From contig QZKU01000063.1 in the NCBI GenBank assembly GCA_003598085.1, forward strand, positions 1 through 25,373: DNA of 25,373 nt. The letters run 5' to 3'. A program made the translations under genes and the position numbers. Shown here one piece after another: positions 8,049 through 15,477 of the stretch. The DNA is from Candidatus Abyssobacteria bacterium SURF_5. Lineage in GTDB: Bacteria; Abyssobacteria; SURF-5. The notes below the pieces were generated by a model that was not told the origin of the DNA, made no database searches, and saw nothing but the letters and a program-made list of their open reading frames with translations. Every line of letters begins with the position of its first letter. The stretch's first letter is position 1.

Positions 8049-8077
8049 ATTATAGCATGGACGTCCCGGGACGTCAA
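8049..8077 (-). promoter_or_regulatory. Strong promoter for the M23 peptidase-bactofilin-mnmA run
   Basis: On the minus strand, TTGACG (8072-8077), a 17-base spacer and a perfect TATAAT (8049-8054) form a near-consensus sigma70-type promoter. Predicted transcription begins near 8042. The spacer and the last four bases of the -35 lie inside the palindrome at 8060-8075. Confidence 0.8.
8060..8075. promoter_or_regulatory. Perfect 16-bp palindrome, candidate operator
   Basis: GACGTCCCGGGACGTC is a perfect inverted repeat with no central gap. It overlaps the -35 hexamer and most of the spacer of the M23/bactofilin promoter, the usual site for a dimeric repressor or a MerR-type activator. No candidate regulator gene is adjacent, so the binding protein is unknown. 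Confidence 0.5.
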
Positions 8078-8232
8078 GTTTAAAATGCCTTCCCCTCCTA
8101 TCCGTGGAAACGTAGTGTTTCTTGCGGAAATTTCGTTCTGCTCCCGGGCCGCTGCATTTTGGAGCGATTTTATGCTCTGCACCACCTTTACTCGCAAGAG
8201 GAAAAGGCGCCTCTACACCCCGTTCTCCTTCA

Positions 8233-8262
8233 TTGACAAGCTTTTAAAATGGGTGCTATAAT
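8233..8262 (+). promoter_or_regulatory. Perfect-consensus sigma70-type promoter for the plus-strand block
   Basis: TTGACA (8233-8238) and TATAAT (8257-8262) match both consensus hexamers exactly, separated by 18 bases. Transcription should start near 8269. An AAGGA ribosome-binding site lies 5 bases before the ATG at 8284. Confidence 0.85.
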
Positions 8263-8283
8263 CCGAAAAAGGGAAGGACACGC

Positions 8284-9133
8284 ATGATTGAGATTGGAGA
8301 TGGGATATACTGCGAGACCGGCTGGGAGGGAGCGAATGTCGGCGCGTTGAAGACAGGCGAGGGCGCCGTCCTGATCGACAGTCCGATGCTCCCACGCGAT
8401 GCGCTCAGATGGCGGGAACAGGTTTCGGAGGTAATATCGGGACCGCCGGTCCTGCTGATAAACACCGATTACCATTTCGATCATGTGATGACGGACTCGC
8501 TCCTGTGTGAGCGGGTGGTTGCTCATGCGCTGGTCGAGCCGGCTTTTTCGGCGCAGGACGGCGAGGTGTACGTCCAGATGGCGCAGGGTTTTTTCCCCGA
8601 AATAGACGAGGTTTCAAAGCAAGAGATCAGCAGGCTGAGGCCGGGTTACCCGATCATCACGTTCAGCGAGAATCTGGTGCTCAACCTCGCGCCGGATTGA
8701 GGTGATGCACGTGGGGGGACACACTCCGGCCACGTCGATTATCTATCTGCCGGAGGCGGGTGTTGTATTTACCGGAGATGTGCACGTGCATAACCGCCAT
8801 CCGTACACCGGAGACGGTAATCTGCTGGAGTGGATTGAAGCGCTCAGGCGGATAGAGCGGATGGAAGTGAGCACGGTCGTTCCGGGACATGGCGAGGTGT
8901 GCGATTTGTCTTCGGTGAGCCGGTTGCTCCAATTTTTTGAGGCGATGAGAGAGCAAACCTTTCAATTAGTTGAGCAGGGATGCGGTCGCAGAGAGATTGA
9001 GGAGCGCATCGATCTCCTCTCGTTTTTTCCGGTCGAGTCTGGAAAAGAGGCGCGGATGCAGGCGTTTATCAGGCTTGGCGCCGGCAGAATGTTCAATCAG
9101 CTCTTCGAAACGGCGATGGATCGGTGGAGCTGA
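8284..9133 (+). pseudogene. Metallo-beta-lactamase-fold hydrolase, split by a frameshift
   Basis: Two adjacent frames together make one metallo-beta-lactamase-fold protein of about 280 residues. The first half (8284-8700) has the N-terminal strands and the metal motif 'NTDYHFDHV' (His64, Asp66, His67), and ends at TGA 8698-8700 after 'NLVLNLAPD'. The second half continues in the next frame from about 8699 with 'EVMHVGGHTPATS', 'VVFTGDVHVH' and 'VVPGHGEV', which supply the remaining metal ligands. Removing one T at 8698, or adding two bases, restores a continuous frame. The first position of the usual HxHxDH motif is Asp62 and not His. A real inactivating mutation and an assembly error are both possible. 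The strong promoter and good ribosome-binding site argue that the gene was recently functional. The substrate is unknown. Confidence 0.8.
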
Positions 9134-9144
9134 TGGGTGGGACG

Positions 9145-9618
9145 ATGAACAAGGACAAGAGGGAGGCCGGGGTAAATATCCTCTGGTTACCGACGATTCT
9201 GGCGCTGGGTATTCTTTACGTCATCAGCAAAATAGATGTGATGCCGGACGTCATACCCTTCTTTGGGCAGCTCGACGACGTCATAGTGGCTCTGGCGATC
9301 GTCTGGTTCTTTACGACCTGGCTGCCAAAAAACCGGCACAAGGTTTACTGGTCGAAGAAGGCGGATGAGAGACGGAGGAGTTCTCAGCCGGAGGATCGGC
9401 AAAGCACAGCTGCGCAGGAGGAGCCGTTCAATCCGTTTCGCATTCTGAACGTCGAAAAGAACGCCTCGCAGGAGGAGATAAAGCGGGCCTATCGCAAGTT
9501 GATGGCCAAGTATCATCCGGATAAAGTGAATCACCTGGGCGAGGAGTTTCAGCGGCTGGCTCACGCGAAGGTGGTAGAGATCATGAAGGCATACGAGCTG
9601 TTGAGCGGAAAGGAGTAA
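9145..9618 (+). CDS. DUF1232 (YkvA-like) membrane protein with C-terminal DnaJ domain
   Basis: This 157-residue protein joins two modules. The N-terminal part (about 8-55) is a DUF1232 hydrophobic domain with the characteristic 'SKIDVMPDVIPFFGQLDDVIVALAIVWFF' sequence and probably inserts in the membrane. The C-terminal part (about 94-157) is a J domain with 'FRILNVEKNASQEEIKRAYRKLMAKYHPDKV' including the HPD tripeptide that stimulates Hsp70 ATPase. It would thus recruit DnaK to the membrane; this is inference from the J domain. Starts at 9124 (GTG), 9133 (ATG overlapping the upstream stop) and 9145 (ATG) are all possible; 9145 is chosen for its GGGTGGG spacing and family fit. It is followed after 3 bases by the zinc-ribbon gene. 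Confidence 0.88.
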   Translation: MNKDKREAGVNILWLPTILALGILYVISKIDVMPDVIPFFGQLDDVIVALAIVWFFTTWLPKNRHKVYWSKKADERRRSSQPEDRQSTAAQEEPFNPFRILNVEKNASQEEIKRAYRKLMAKYHPDKVNHLGEEFQRLAHAKVVEIMKAYELLSGKE

Positions 9619-9621
9619 GGC

Positions 9622-9969
9622 ATGCCCTTTTGCCCGAGGTGCCGAAGCGAATATCAACAGGGAATCAGCCGATGCCCTGATTGCAGGGAGGAGCTTGTGC
9701 GCCATCTTCCGCCGGAAGACGTCGATGCCGATCCTCGCAAGCAACTGGTGGACGTTTTTGTGGCGGCCGGCGACGAGGAGGGGCTGGTTGTGAAAGGTCT
9801 TCTGGAGAGCGAGGGCATATCATGTTCGCTCAGTTCTGATATACCGCATTCTGTTGTGCCGCTGAACATCGATGGGTTGGGCGCCGTTCGGATCAAGGTT
9901 GCGGAGGAAGACGCAGAACGAGCTTTGGAACTGATTCAACAACATCAGGAGCAAACCAGCGGAGACTGA
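9622..9969 (+). CDS. Zinc-ribbon DUF2007 domain protein
   Basis: This small cytosolic protein of 115 residues has an N-terminal zinc ribbon 'CPRCRSEYQQGISRCPDC' (residues 4-21, two CxxC knuckles) followed by a DUF2007 domain 'LVDVFVAAGDEEGLVVKGLLESEGISCSL...GAVRIKVAEEDAERALELI'. The family is annotated as putative signal-transducing proteins with a ferredoxin-like fold; no reaction is established. It starts 3 bases after the DUF1232-DnaJ stop and ends 20 bases before the response regulator, so the three are almost certainly co-transcribed. A regulatory or metal-sensing role is inference only. Confidence 0.87.
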   Translation: MPFCPRCRSEYQQGISRCPDCREELVRHLPPEDVDADPRKQLVDVFVAAGDEEGLVVKGLLESEGISCSLSSDIPHSVVPLNIDGLGAVRIKVAEEDAERALELIQQHQEQTSGD

Positions 9970-9989
9970 ACTCTCCTGCAGATAAAACG

Positions 9990-11018
9990 ATGTCTTCAGA
10001 AAAAGACCAGTACGATCGCGCACAGCGCAAGCAGGCGCTTGTTCTCATTGTTGACGACCACAAGCTGACGCGAGAACTGCTGAAAACATACTTGCGAGGC
10101 GTAGAATTCGCCACGATTGAAGCCGAAAACGGCCAGGAGGCGTTAAGCAAGCTCGCCTCGCACTTGCCCGACCTGGTGATCCTCGACCTGTTGATGCCAT
10201 TGCTTGACGGCTTCGAGGTGTGCCGGCAGATAAAAGAAAACCCGCGTACCGCATTGCTGCCCGTCATTGTCGCCACCGGCCTCGACGATTTCGACGCGAA
10301 AATGAAGGCGCTCGAGGCAGGCGCCGACGATTTCATTCACAAACCGGTCAACGAGCAGGAACTGCTCATGAGGGTGAAAAACCACCTGCGTATTAAGCAG
10401 CTCACCGATGACCTGGAGAATGCGGAAAATGTGATCGTTGCGCTCATTCGCACCGTCGAAGCGAAGGACCCGTATACCCGCGGGCATTCCGAACGAGTCG
10501 CGAAATACGCGCGCAAAATGGCCGAAAGCCTGAAAATGGACGATTCGCGGATGCAGGTGTTGCGGCGGGCAGCCATGCTGCACGACCTGGGGAAGATCGG
10601 ATTGGACGACGCCATTATTCGCTCACCGGACAAGCTCACCAACGAGGAGCGCGAGAAGGTTCATAATCACCCATCCATCGGCATCGAGATCATCAAGTCG
10701 CTGTCGTTTCTCTCAGATGTACTCGACCCGATCAGGGCGCATCACGAGCGCTTCGACGGCACCGGGTATCCCGCCCGCCTTGCGCGCGACAAGATCCCGG
10801 TCGAAGCGCGCATCATAGCTGTCGCCGACACGTATGATGCGCTTACCACCGACCGCCCCTACCGCAAAGCAGTCGATCAGAAAGCGGCGTTTGCGGAAAT
10901 GGAGGCGAGCGCGGCATCGGGTCAGCTTGACCCGAACCTCGTGGCGAAATTCATCGAGGTGATGGCGCGCGAAGAGCGGGAGTCGCCGGAATCTCAAGAC
11001 GAAAACGGTCGGTCCTAA
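9990..11018 (+). CDS. Response regulator with REC and HD-GYP domains (cyclic-di-GMP phosphodiesterase)
   Basis: This 342-residue two-domain response regulator is of the RpfG type. The receiver domain (about 16-130) has acidic residues Asp22/Asp23, phosphoacceptor Asp66 in 'VILDLLMP' and Lys118 in 'IHKPV'. The HD-GYP domain (about 145-335) has 'RTVEAKDPYTRGHSERV', 'AAMLHDLGKIG' (His198, Asp199), 'HNHPSIG' (His227), 'HHERFDGTGYP' (251-261) and 'IAVADTYDALTTDRPYRKA'. All metal ligands are intact, so hydrolysis of cyclic-di-GMP is expected, controlled by phosphorylation. No histidine kinase gene is adjacent, so the partner is elsewhere. The ATG at 9990 has only a weak ribosome-binding site. The sulfatase-type gene follows by 23 bases. 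Confidence 0.94.
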   Translation: MSSEKDQYDRAQRKQALVLIVDDHKLTRELLKTYLRGVEFATIEAENGQEALSKLASHLPDLVILDLLMPLLDGFEVCRQIKENPRTALLPVIVATGLDDFDAKMKALEAGADDFIHKPVNEQELLMRVKNHLRIKQLTDDLENAENVIVALIRTVEAKDPYTRGHSERVAKYARKMAESLKMDDSRMQVLRRAAMLHDLGKIGLDDAIIRSPDKLTNEEREKVHNHPSIGIEIIKSLSFLSDVLDPIRAHHERFDGTGYPARLARDKIPVEARIIAVADTYDALTTDRPYRKAVDQKAAFAEMEASAASGQLDPNLVAKFIEVMAREERESPESQDENGRS

Positions 11019-11041
11019 CATAACGATAAAGGCCTGAAAAT

Positions 11042-12535
11042 TTGCCGCTGCTGAAAAACCTCAACATTCACGGTTCCCAAAAGGTCCTCATAGTTGTTCT
11101 GGTGGCGTTCCTGACAGCAGCGGGATTCCTCGTTGGACTCGTGCCGAAGACGCGCGCCTTCCGCGCGCATCGAATGCAGGCATATCTGGACACCGTCAAG
11201 GAGCGGCGGGTTAACGTCGTATTCATCACCATCGACACGATCAGGCAAGACCGCGTGAGCGCCTACAGGAAGGGAGCGGTCAAGACGCCGAATCTCGATG
11301 CTTTTTTTGCGAGAGGCGTCGGTTTTACGAACGCGAACACGTGCGTGCCCATAACGCTGCCATCCCACGTTTCGATTCTCACCGGTTTCTACCCCACCTT
11401 TCACGGTGTAAGAGATAACGGGCTTTACGCGCTCCGGAAAACGGGAATAACGGTGACCGAGGCCTTGAGGGAACGCGGCTACAGCACGGCGGCGTTTGTG
11501 AGCAGTTTCGTCCTCAACAAGAAGTTCGGACTCGACAAAGGTTTTGATGTCTATGACGATGATCTGTCGGATTCTTTCCTGCGCCAAATCGAATGGAATC
11601 TGAGCGGGAATATTTATCCGGGCACGTATAACGGGTATGAACGGCGGGCCGATGAGGTGACGGCGGCCGCGTCCGAGTGGCTCGATCAGAATCGGCAAAC
11701 CCCTTTTTTCCTCTGGGTCCACTATTACGATCCGCACGCTCCGTATTACGCATACAACTCCGATCTGTCGAGCATTGAGAAGAAAACGCCCCCCGATGAG
11801 CAGCGCGACGCAAGTATGGAGTCGGTTCTGCGGGAGAGCAAAGACTGTTATGATACCGAGGTTGTATTCACCGACAGTTGGGTGGGCCGACTGCTGGACA
11901 AGATCGAGGCGCTCGATCTATCCGAATCGACGTTCGTTGTAATAGTGGGCGATCACGGGGAAAGCCTGGGAGAGCATGAATATTACTTCGAGCACGGCGC
12001 GCGCCTGTTCGACAACATCTTGAAGGTGCCGCTGATGCTTCGCCTCCCGTATGAGGGCCCGAACGGCATTGCGATCGACAGTCTTGTAAGGACAATTGAT
12101 ATTGTTCCGACCGTATATCATCTTCTGGGCATAAGACCTTCAGATGCAGTGCATGGTAAGAGCCTTATTCCGTTGATCTTCAGGCTGTCTGACGACGCTC
12201 CATCCGAAAGCTACGCCGAGACGCTTTTGCCGCCGCGCGTGGGCGAACATGAACTGCGGGCGTTTACGACGGACCGCTACAAATTCATCTTTGCGCCGGC
12301 GGTAAACGGCTATGCTCTATACGACCTGAGGAACGATCCGGACGAGACACGCAATGTGCTTGAGTTGGCCCGGGAGAATCCGGAAGCCTATAAGAAACAA
12401 TATCAGCCCGTTCTTCTTGAATTGAAAAAACGTCTCGAAGACGTGATCAGGTCAACCGGCTCCGGCGTCCCATCAATTATCGAAGCGCCCGATGAAGAAA
12501 CGAAGAAGGCTCTGAAGGCGCTCGGCTACATGTAG
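11042..12535 (+). CDS. Sulfatase-superfamily hydrolase, membrane anchored, threonine in place of the formylglycine cysteine
   Basis: This 497-residue member of the alkaline phosphatase/sulfatase superfamily uses a TTG start at 11042, supported by AAAGG 9 bases upstream and by inclusion of an N-terminal membrane helix (about 13-34). The catalytic domain begins at 'NVVFITIDTIRQDRVSAY' (Asp65) and continues with 'CVPITLPSHVSILTGFYPTFHG', 'FFLWVHYYDPHAPY', 'VIVGDHGESLGEH' and a C-terminal 'FTTDRYKFIFAPAVNGYALYDLRNDPDETRNV'. At the position of the Cys/Ser converted to formylglycine in true sulfatases (CxPSR) it has Thr105 in 'TLPSH'. It is therefore more likely a phosphoester or phosphoglycerol-type hydrolase or transferase than a sulfatase. 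The active site should face the periplasm. The substrate is unknown. Confidence 0.88.
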   Translation: MPLLKNLNIHGSQKVLIVVLVAFLTAAGFLVGLVPKTRAFRAHRMQAYLDTVKERRVNVVFITIDTIRQDRVSAYRKGAVKTPNLDAFFARGVGFTNANTCVPITLPSHVSILTGFYPTFHGVRDNGLYALRKTGITVTEALRERGYSTAAFVSSFVLNKKFGLDKGFDVYDDDLSDSFLRQIEWNLSGNIYPGTYNGYERRADEVTAAASEWLDQNRQTPFFLWVHYYDPHAPYYAYNSDLSSIEKKTPPDEQRDASMESVLRESKDCYDTEVVFTDSWVGRLLDKIEALDLSESTFVVIVGDHGESLGEHEYYFEHGARLFDNILKVPLMLRLPYEGPNGIAIDSLVRTIDIVPTVYHLLGIRPSDAVHGKSLIPLIFRLSDDAPSESYAETLLPPRVGEHELRAFTTDRYKFIFAPAVNGYALYDLRNDPDETRNVLELARENPEAYKKQYQPVLLELKKRLEDVIRSTGSGVPSIIEAPDEETKKALKALGYM

Positions 12536-12599
12536 AATCCACAATCTGACGGTTTCGCTCTATGCCGGTAACCGGCGATGCTTCCGGCCCTTCCAGTTC
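12536..12599. other. Convergent gap between sulfatase-type and 2-oxoacid oxidoreductase genes
   Basis: The gap has a short GC stem, GCCGG TAA CCGGC (12564-12576), usable on both strands but without a T-run. It may be a weak bidirectional terminator. Confidence 0.3.
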
Positions 12600-13451
12600 T
12601 CAGGGCACGAATTGATTCAGGAGGGTTTCTATGGAGGGGACTCCGCGGCTTTTTGCGTCTTCTCTTTGTCCGAGGATTCTCTCCCAGTAAGTAGGTCTTC
12701 TCTCCCGATAGATGATGCCGAGCGGCAACCGTTCCTTCTCCAGCGAGACGGCCACGGCTTGCGCTTTGTCGGCGGGATCATGCCGTTCATCGAGGTAATA
12801 GGTGCGCTCCTTTATCTCGTCATATCCCTTCATTCCGCGCCAGGTGATGCACGGACTGATGATGTGGATGAGGGCGAAGCCGGGGTGATGGATCCCTTCA
12901 ACGATTAAAGACGCAAGATGTTTCACATCGGCCGAATGCCCCCTTGCGACAAACGAGACGCCGTACGCGAGAGCGAGGCTGACGGCATCGAGCGGCTCAT
13001 CGATTGTTCCGTACGTGCTCGTGGTTGTGATGTCATCGAACGGTGTGGTGGGCGAAGCCTGCCCTTTGGTGAGCGCGTAAATACTGTTGTCCATAATCAG
13101 GAAGGTGATGTCGACGTTTCTGCGCGCGATATGAGGAATGTGTCCGCCGCCGATGCTGAGGGCGTCTCCGTCGCCGCCGACGGCGACCACCGTGAGTTCC
13201 GGTTTTGCCAGTTTCACGCCTGTCGCAATCGGCAACGACCTGCCGTGCACGGAATTAAAGCCGTACACGTTGACATAACCGGGCAAACGGCTCGAACACC
13301 CGATGCCGGAGACCAGCACGATATCTTCGCGCGGCACATCCAGCCGCCCGAACGCCTGGAAAACGGCGCTGAGGACTCCGTAATTGCCGCAGCCGGGGCA
13401 CCACACCGGCTTGACCTCTTTTTTGAATTGTTTTACGCTGCCATCTGACAT
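12600..13451 (-). CDS. 2-oxoacid:ferredoxin oxidoreductase, beta subunit
   Basis: This 283-residue subunit binds thiamine diphosphate and, in this family, one [4Fe-4S] cluster. It oxidatively decarboxylates a 2-oxoacid to an acyl-CoA and reduces ferredoxin, together with the alpha subunit. Cluster cysteines are visible: Cys18 and Cys21 in 'VWCPGCGNYG', Cys52 in 'SGIGCSSRLPG' and Cys201 in 'IISPCITW'. The thiamine-diphosphate motif is 'GGDGDALSIGGGHIPHIARRN...MDNSIYALTKGQASPTTP'. The ATG at 13451 has AGGTGA 7 bases upstream and is preferred over a TTG two codons earlier. It follows the alpha gene by 53 bases in one transcript. 2-Oxoglutarate is the commonest substrate for this two-subunit arrangement, but pyruvate or a broad range cannot be excluded, so no symbol is assigned. 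Confidence 0.93.
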   Translation of the reverse strand: MSDGSVKQFKKEVKPVWCPGCGNYGVLSAVFQAFGRLDVPREDIVLVSGIGCSSRLPGYVNVYGFNSVHGRSLPIATGVKLAKPELTVVAVGGDGDALSIGGGHIPHIARRNVDITFLIMDNSIYALTKGQASPTTPFDDITTTSTYGTIDEPLDAVSLALAYGVSFVARGHSADVKHLASLIVEGIHHPGFALIHIISPCITWRGMKGYDEIKERTYYLDERHDPADKAQAVAVSLEKERLPLGIIYRERRPTYWERILGQREDAKSRGVPSIETLLNQFVP

Positions 13452-13504
13452 TTTCAATCACCTCGGGGCGAGAGCGCCGCGCGCCTGCATTTACAAAAGC
13501 TCCT

Positions 13505-15265
13505 TCAGACGCGCACGCCGCCGGTCACCTCCTGCTCTATTTTCCGATAGATCTCTTCGACAGTGAAGGGAATCCCTCCGCTCCGTTTCAGGAGGACGAC
13601 GTCGTCGGGCAGGCGATAGCTCGATTTCAGGTACTTCAGGAATTGGGCGGAATAGGACATCTCGACCACAATCACTTTCTTGAGCGGTTTCAGGAACGCC
13701 TCGAAATCCTCGTAGGCCGGCGGATAAATAAGCTGCGGCACGAGGCCCGCCACTTTGATCCCGTGTTCTTCGGCTCGCAGGATCGCTTCCTTTATCGCTC
13801 CCTTTGAAGAGCCCCACCCTATGACGCCGACCTCCGCGCCGCTCGAACCGTAGCGCCTCACGTACGGCCAGCGCCGGCGCAGCGTCTCGAGTTTGCGGAA
13901 TCGCTTGGCGTTCATTTGTTCGTGCATCTGGGGAGAGGAGGTCGGATTTCCGTATTCATCATGCTCGATTCCGGCGGCGGTGTACTCGCCGTGTTTAATG
14001 CCGGGAAACGACATCGGCGAGATACCGCTTTCGTTGAGGAGGTACCGCTTGAAATTACTGAGCTCTCCCGGTCCCGGGACCGGACGCTCGCAGACTTTAA
14101 TGCGGTTCGCATCGAATTTGGGTACCGATTCCTTCCGCTGTCCGATGAACTGATCGGACAGAATGATCACCGGAAGCTGGTACTCCTCCGCAATACAGAC
14201 CGCGTCCATCGCGACGGTGAAGCAGTCCTCGACGTCCGCAGGCGCCAGAACCACGCGCGGGGCGTCCCCGTGCGTGCCGTAAAGGGCCTGCTGGAGGTCG
14301 GACTGCTCGCTCTTGGTCGGCATGCCGGTGCTCGGGCCGACACGCTGCACGTCGACAATGACCACGGGTATCTCCGCGAGCGAGGCGAGACCGATCATCT
14401 CATTCATGAGTGATAGACCGGGACCGGAGGTCGCTGTCATTGCCCGCTTGCCGGAATACGAGGCGCCAAGGGCCATCCCCAAGGCGGCTATCTCATCCTC
14501 CGCCTGCACCCATACCCCATCGTACAGCGGCATCAAGCGAGCCAGATATTCAATGATTTCCGAAGCAGGCGTTATCGGATAGCCGGCGAAAAAACCGACA
14601 CCGGCCGCTATCGCGCCAAGCGCAAGAGCCTCATTGCCGGAAATAACCATTTTTGGCTCTGCCCTCCGATACGAGAAAATGAGCTGATCACGCCTCTGCA
14701 CGTGTTCGCGCACATAGGCGGCGCCGGCCTCGAACAGACCGAGGTTCAGATCAACGACGGCGTCGCCCTTTTTCTGAAACCTTTTCCTGAGAGCGGCCTG
14801 GATCGCATCTGCATGAAACCCGAACATCTCCGAAAGCACTCCCAGCATCACCATATTCTTGCCGGGGCCGCGACCGGTGCGCGAAGCGGCGATCTGCTGG
14901 AGCGGAATCTTGTAGAGGACGGGATGCGCCGAACGCGGCAGTGGAATATCTTCATCCGGTGTCGGATCGGCGGAATCACAGAGCACGACCGCCCCCTCTT
15001 TTATTTCCAATTCGGAGCGAAACTTGGCGTAGTCTTTCCAGTTGAAAGCGACAAGAACATCCAGCTTGTCACCTTGCGAGAGTATGGGGTCTTCACCCAC
15101 CCGAATCTTGCACGAGCTTTCGCCGCCGCGTATCTGCGATCCGAAGCTCTTGAGCATGAAGCTGTACAATCCCTCACTGGCGGCCGCCCAGACCAGGAAG
15201 TCGCCCGCGACGATCACGCCATCGCCCCCGCTCCCTGCTATTCCCAATGTTAGATCCGTTCTCAT
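13505..15265 (-). CDS. 2-oxoacid:ferredoxin oxidoreductase, fused gamma-alpha subunit
   Basis: This 586-residue subunit fuses a gamma domain (about 1-190, with 'GIAGSGGDGVIVAGDFL' and 'GRGPGKNMVMLGVLSEMFG') to the alpha domain (about 200-580, with the substrate-site motif 'FFAGYPITPASEIIEYL' and 'AMTATSGPGLSLMNEMIGLASLAEIPVVIVDVQRVGPSTGMPTKSEQSDL'). This fusion is typical of the two-subunit enzymes that pair with a beta subunit of about 280 residues, found immediately downstream here. There is no delta ferredoxin subunit gene next to it, so electrons go to free ferredoxin. The start at 15265 has GAAG six bases upstream. The upstream 200 bases are markedly AT-rich and probably hold the promoter, although no hexamer pair stands out. 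Confidence 0.93.
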   Translation of the reverse strand: MRTDLTLGIAGSGGDGVIVAGDFLVWAAASEGLYSFMLKSFGSQIRGGESSCKIRVGEDPILSQGDKLDVLVAFNWKDYAKFRSELEIKEGAVVLCDSADPTPDEDIPLPRSAHPVLYKIPLQQIAASRTGRGPGKNMVMLGVLSEMFGFHADAIQAALRKRFQKKGDAVVDLNLGLFEAGAAYVREHVQRRDQLIFSYRRAEPKMVISGNEALALGAIAAGVGFFAGYPITPASEIIEYLARLMPLYDGVWVQAEDEIAALGMALGASYSGKRAMTATSGPGLSLMNEMIGLASLAEIPVVIVDVQRVGPSTGMPTKSEQSDLQQALYGTHGDAPRVVLAPADVEDCFTVAMDAVCIAEEYQLPVIILSDQFIGQRKESVPKFDANRIKVCERPVPGPGELSNFKRYLLNESGISPMSFPGIKHGEYTAAGIEHDEYGNPTSSPQMHEQMNAKRFRKLETLRRRWPYVRRYGSSGAEVGVIGWGSSKGAIKEAILRAEEHGIKVAGLVPQLIYPPAYEDFEAFLKPLKKVIVVEMSYSAQFLKYLKSSYRLPDDVVLLKRSGGIPFTVEEIYRKIEQEVTGGVRV

Positions 15266-15477
15266 CGACTTCTTTGCAAAAATACTCCATTGCTTATAAA
15301 TATGTCCAAACCTGCTTAGTGTAATCTATTAGAGTCGAATCTTTATTTAATATGTCACTTATTGAGCAGGTGCGCAAAAAAGACTGGATTTGTCTGAAAT
15401 TGCCGCGCTGAGAATAGAACAGGGGGCGGAATGTGGCAGGTTAGACGAAGACTATTTCTTAAAACGATGCGGTCTTC
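15266..15477. other. AT-rich gap upstream of the 2-oxoacid oxidoreductase alpha gene
   Basis: Bases 15280-15370 are AT-rich compared with the surrounding coding DNA and precede the alpha gene on the minus strand; a promoter is likely but not resolved. At 15447-15477 an inverted repeat GAAGAC...GTCTTC with a 19-base loop lies directly after the SH3-protein stop, without a T-run. It could stabilise the mRNA end. Confidence 0.35.

Larger units (their letters stand above)
7943..8283. other. Divergent intergenic region between M23 and metallo-beta-lactamase genes
   Basis: These 341 bases hold two opposed promoters (8049-8077 minus, 8233-8262 plus) and the 16-bp palindrome. Between them, 8085-8225 shows only small imperfect stems (for example AGAGG...CCTCT near 8200-8216). 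A 74-codon minus-strand open frame crosses the promoter and lacks a ribosome-binding site; I see no gene in it. Confidence 0.6.

Noticed and set aside
7973-8197. 74-codon minus-strand open frame in the divergent gap
   Set aside because: It runs across the -10 and -35 of a strong promoter on the same strand, has no ribosome-binding site and no family pattern.
8692-8707. Programmed frameshift as the explanation for the split hydrolase
   Set aside because: The site GAT TGA GG lacks a slippery heptamer, and the P-site codon would not re-pair after a +1 slip as CTT does in prfB; mutation or sequencing error is simpler.
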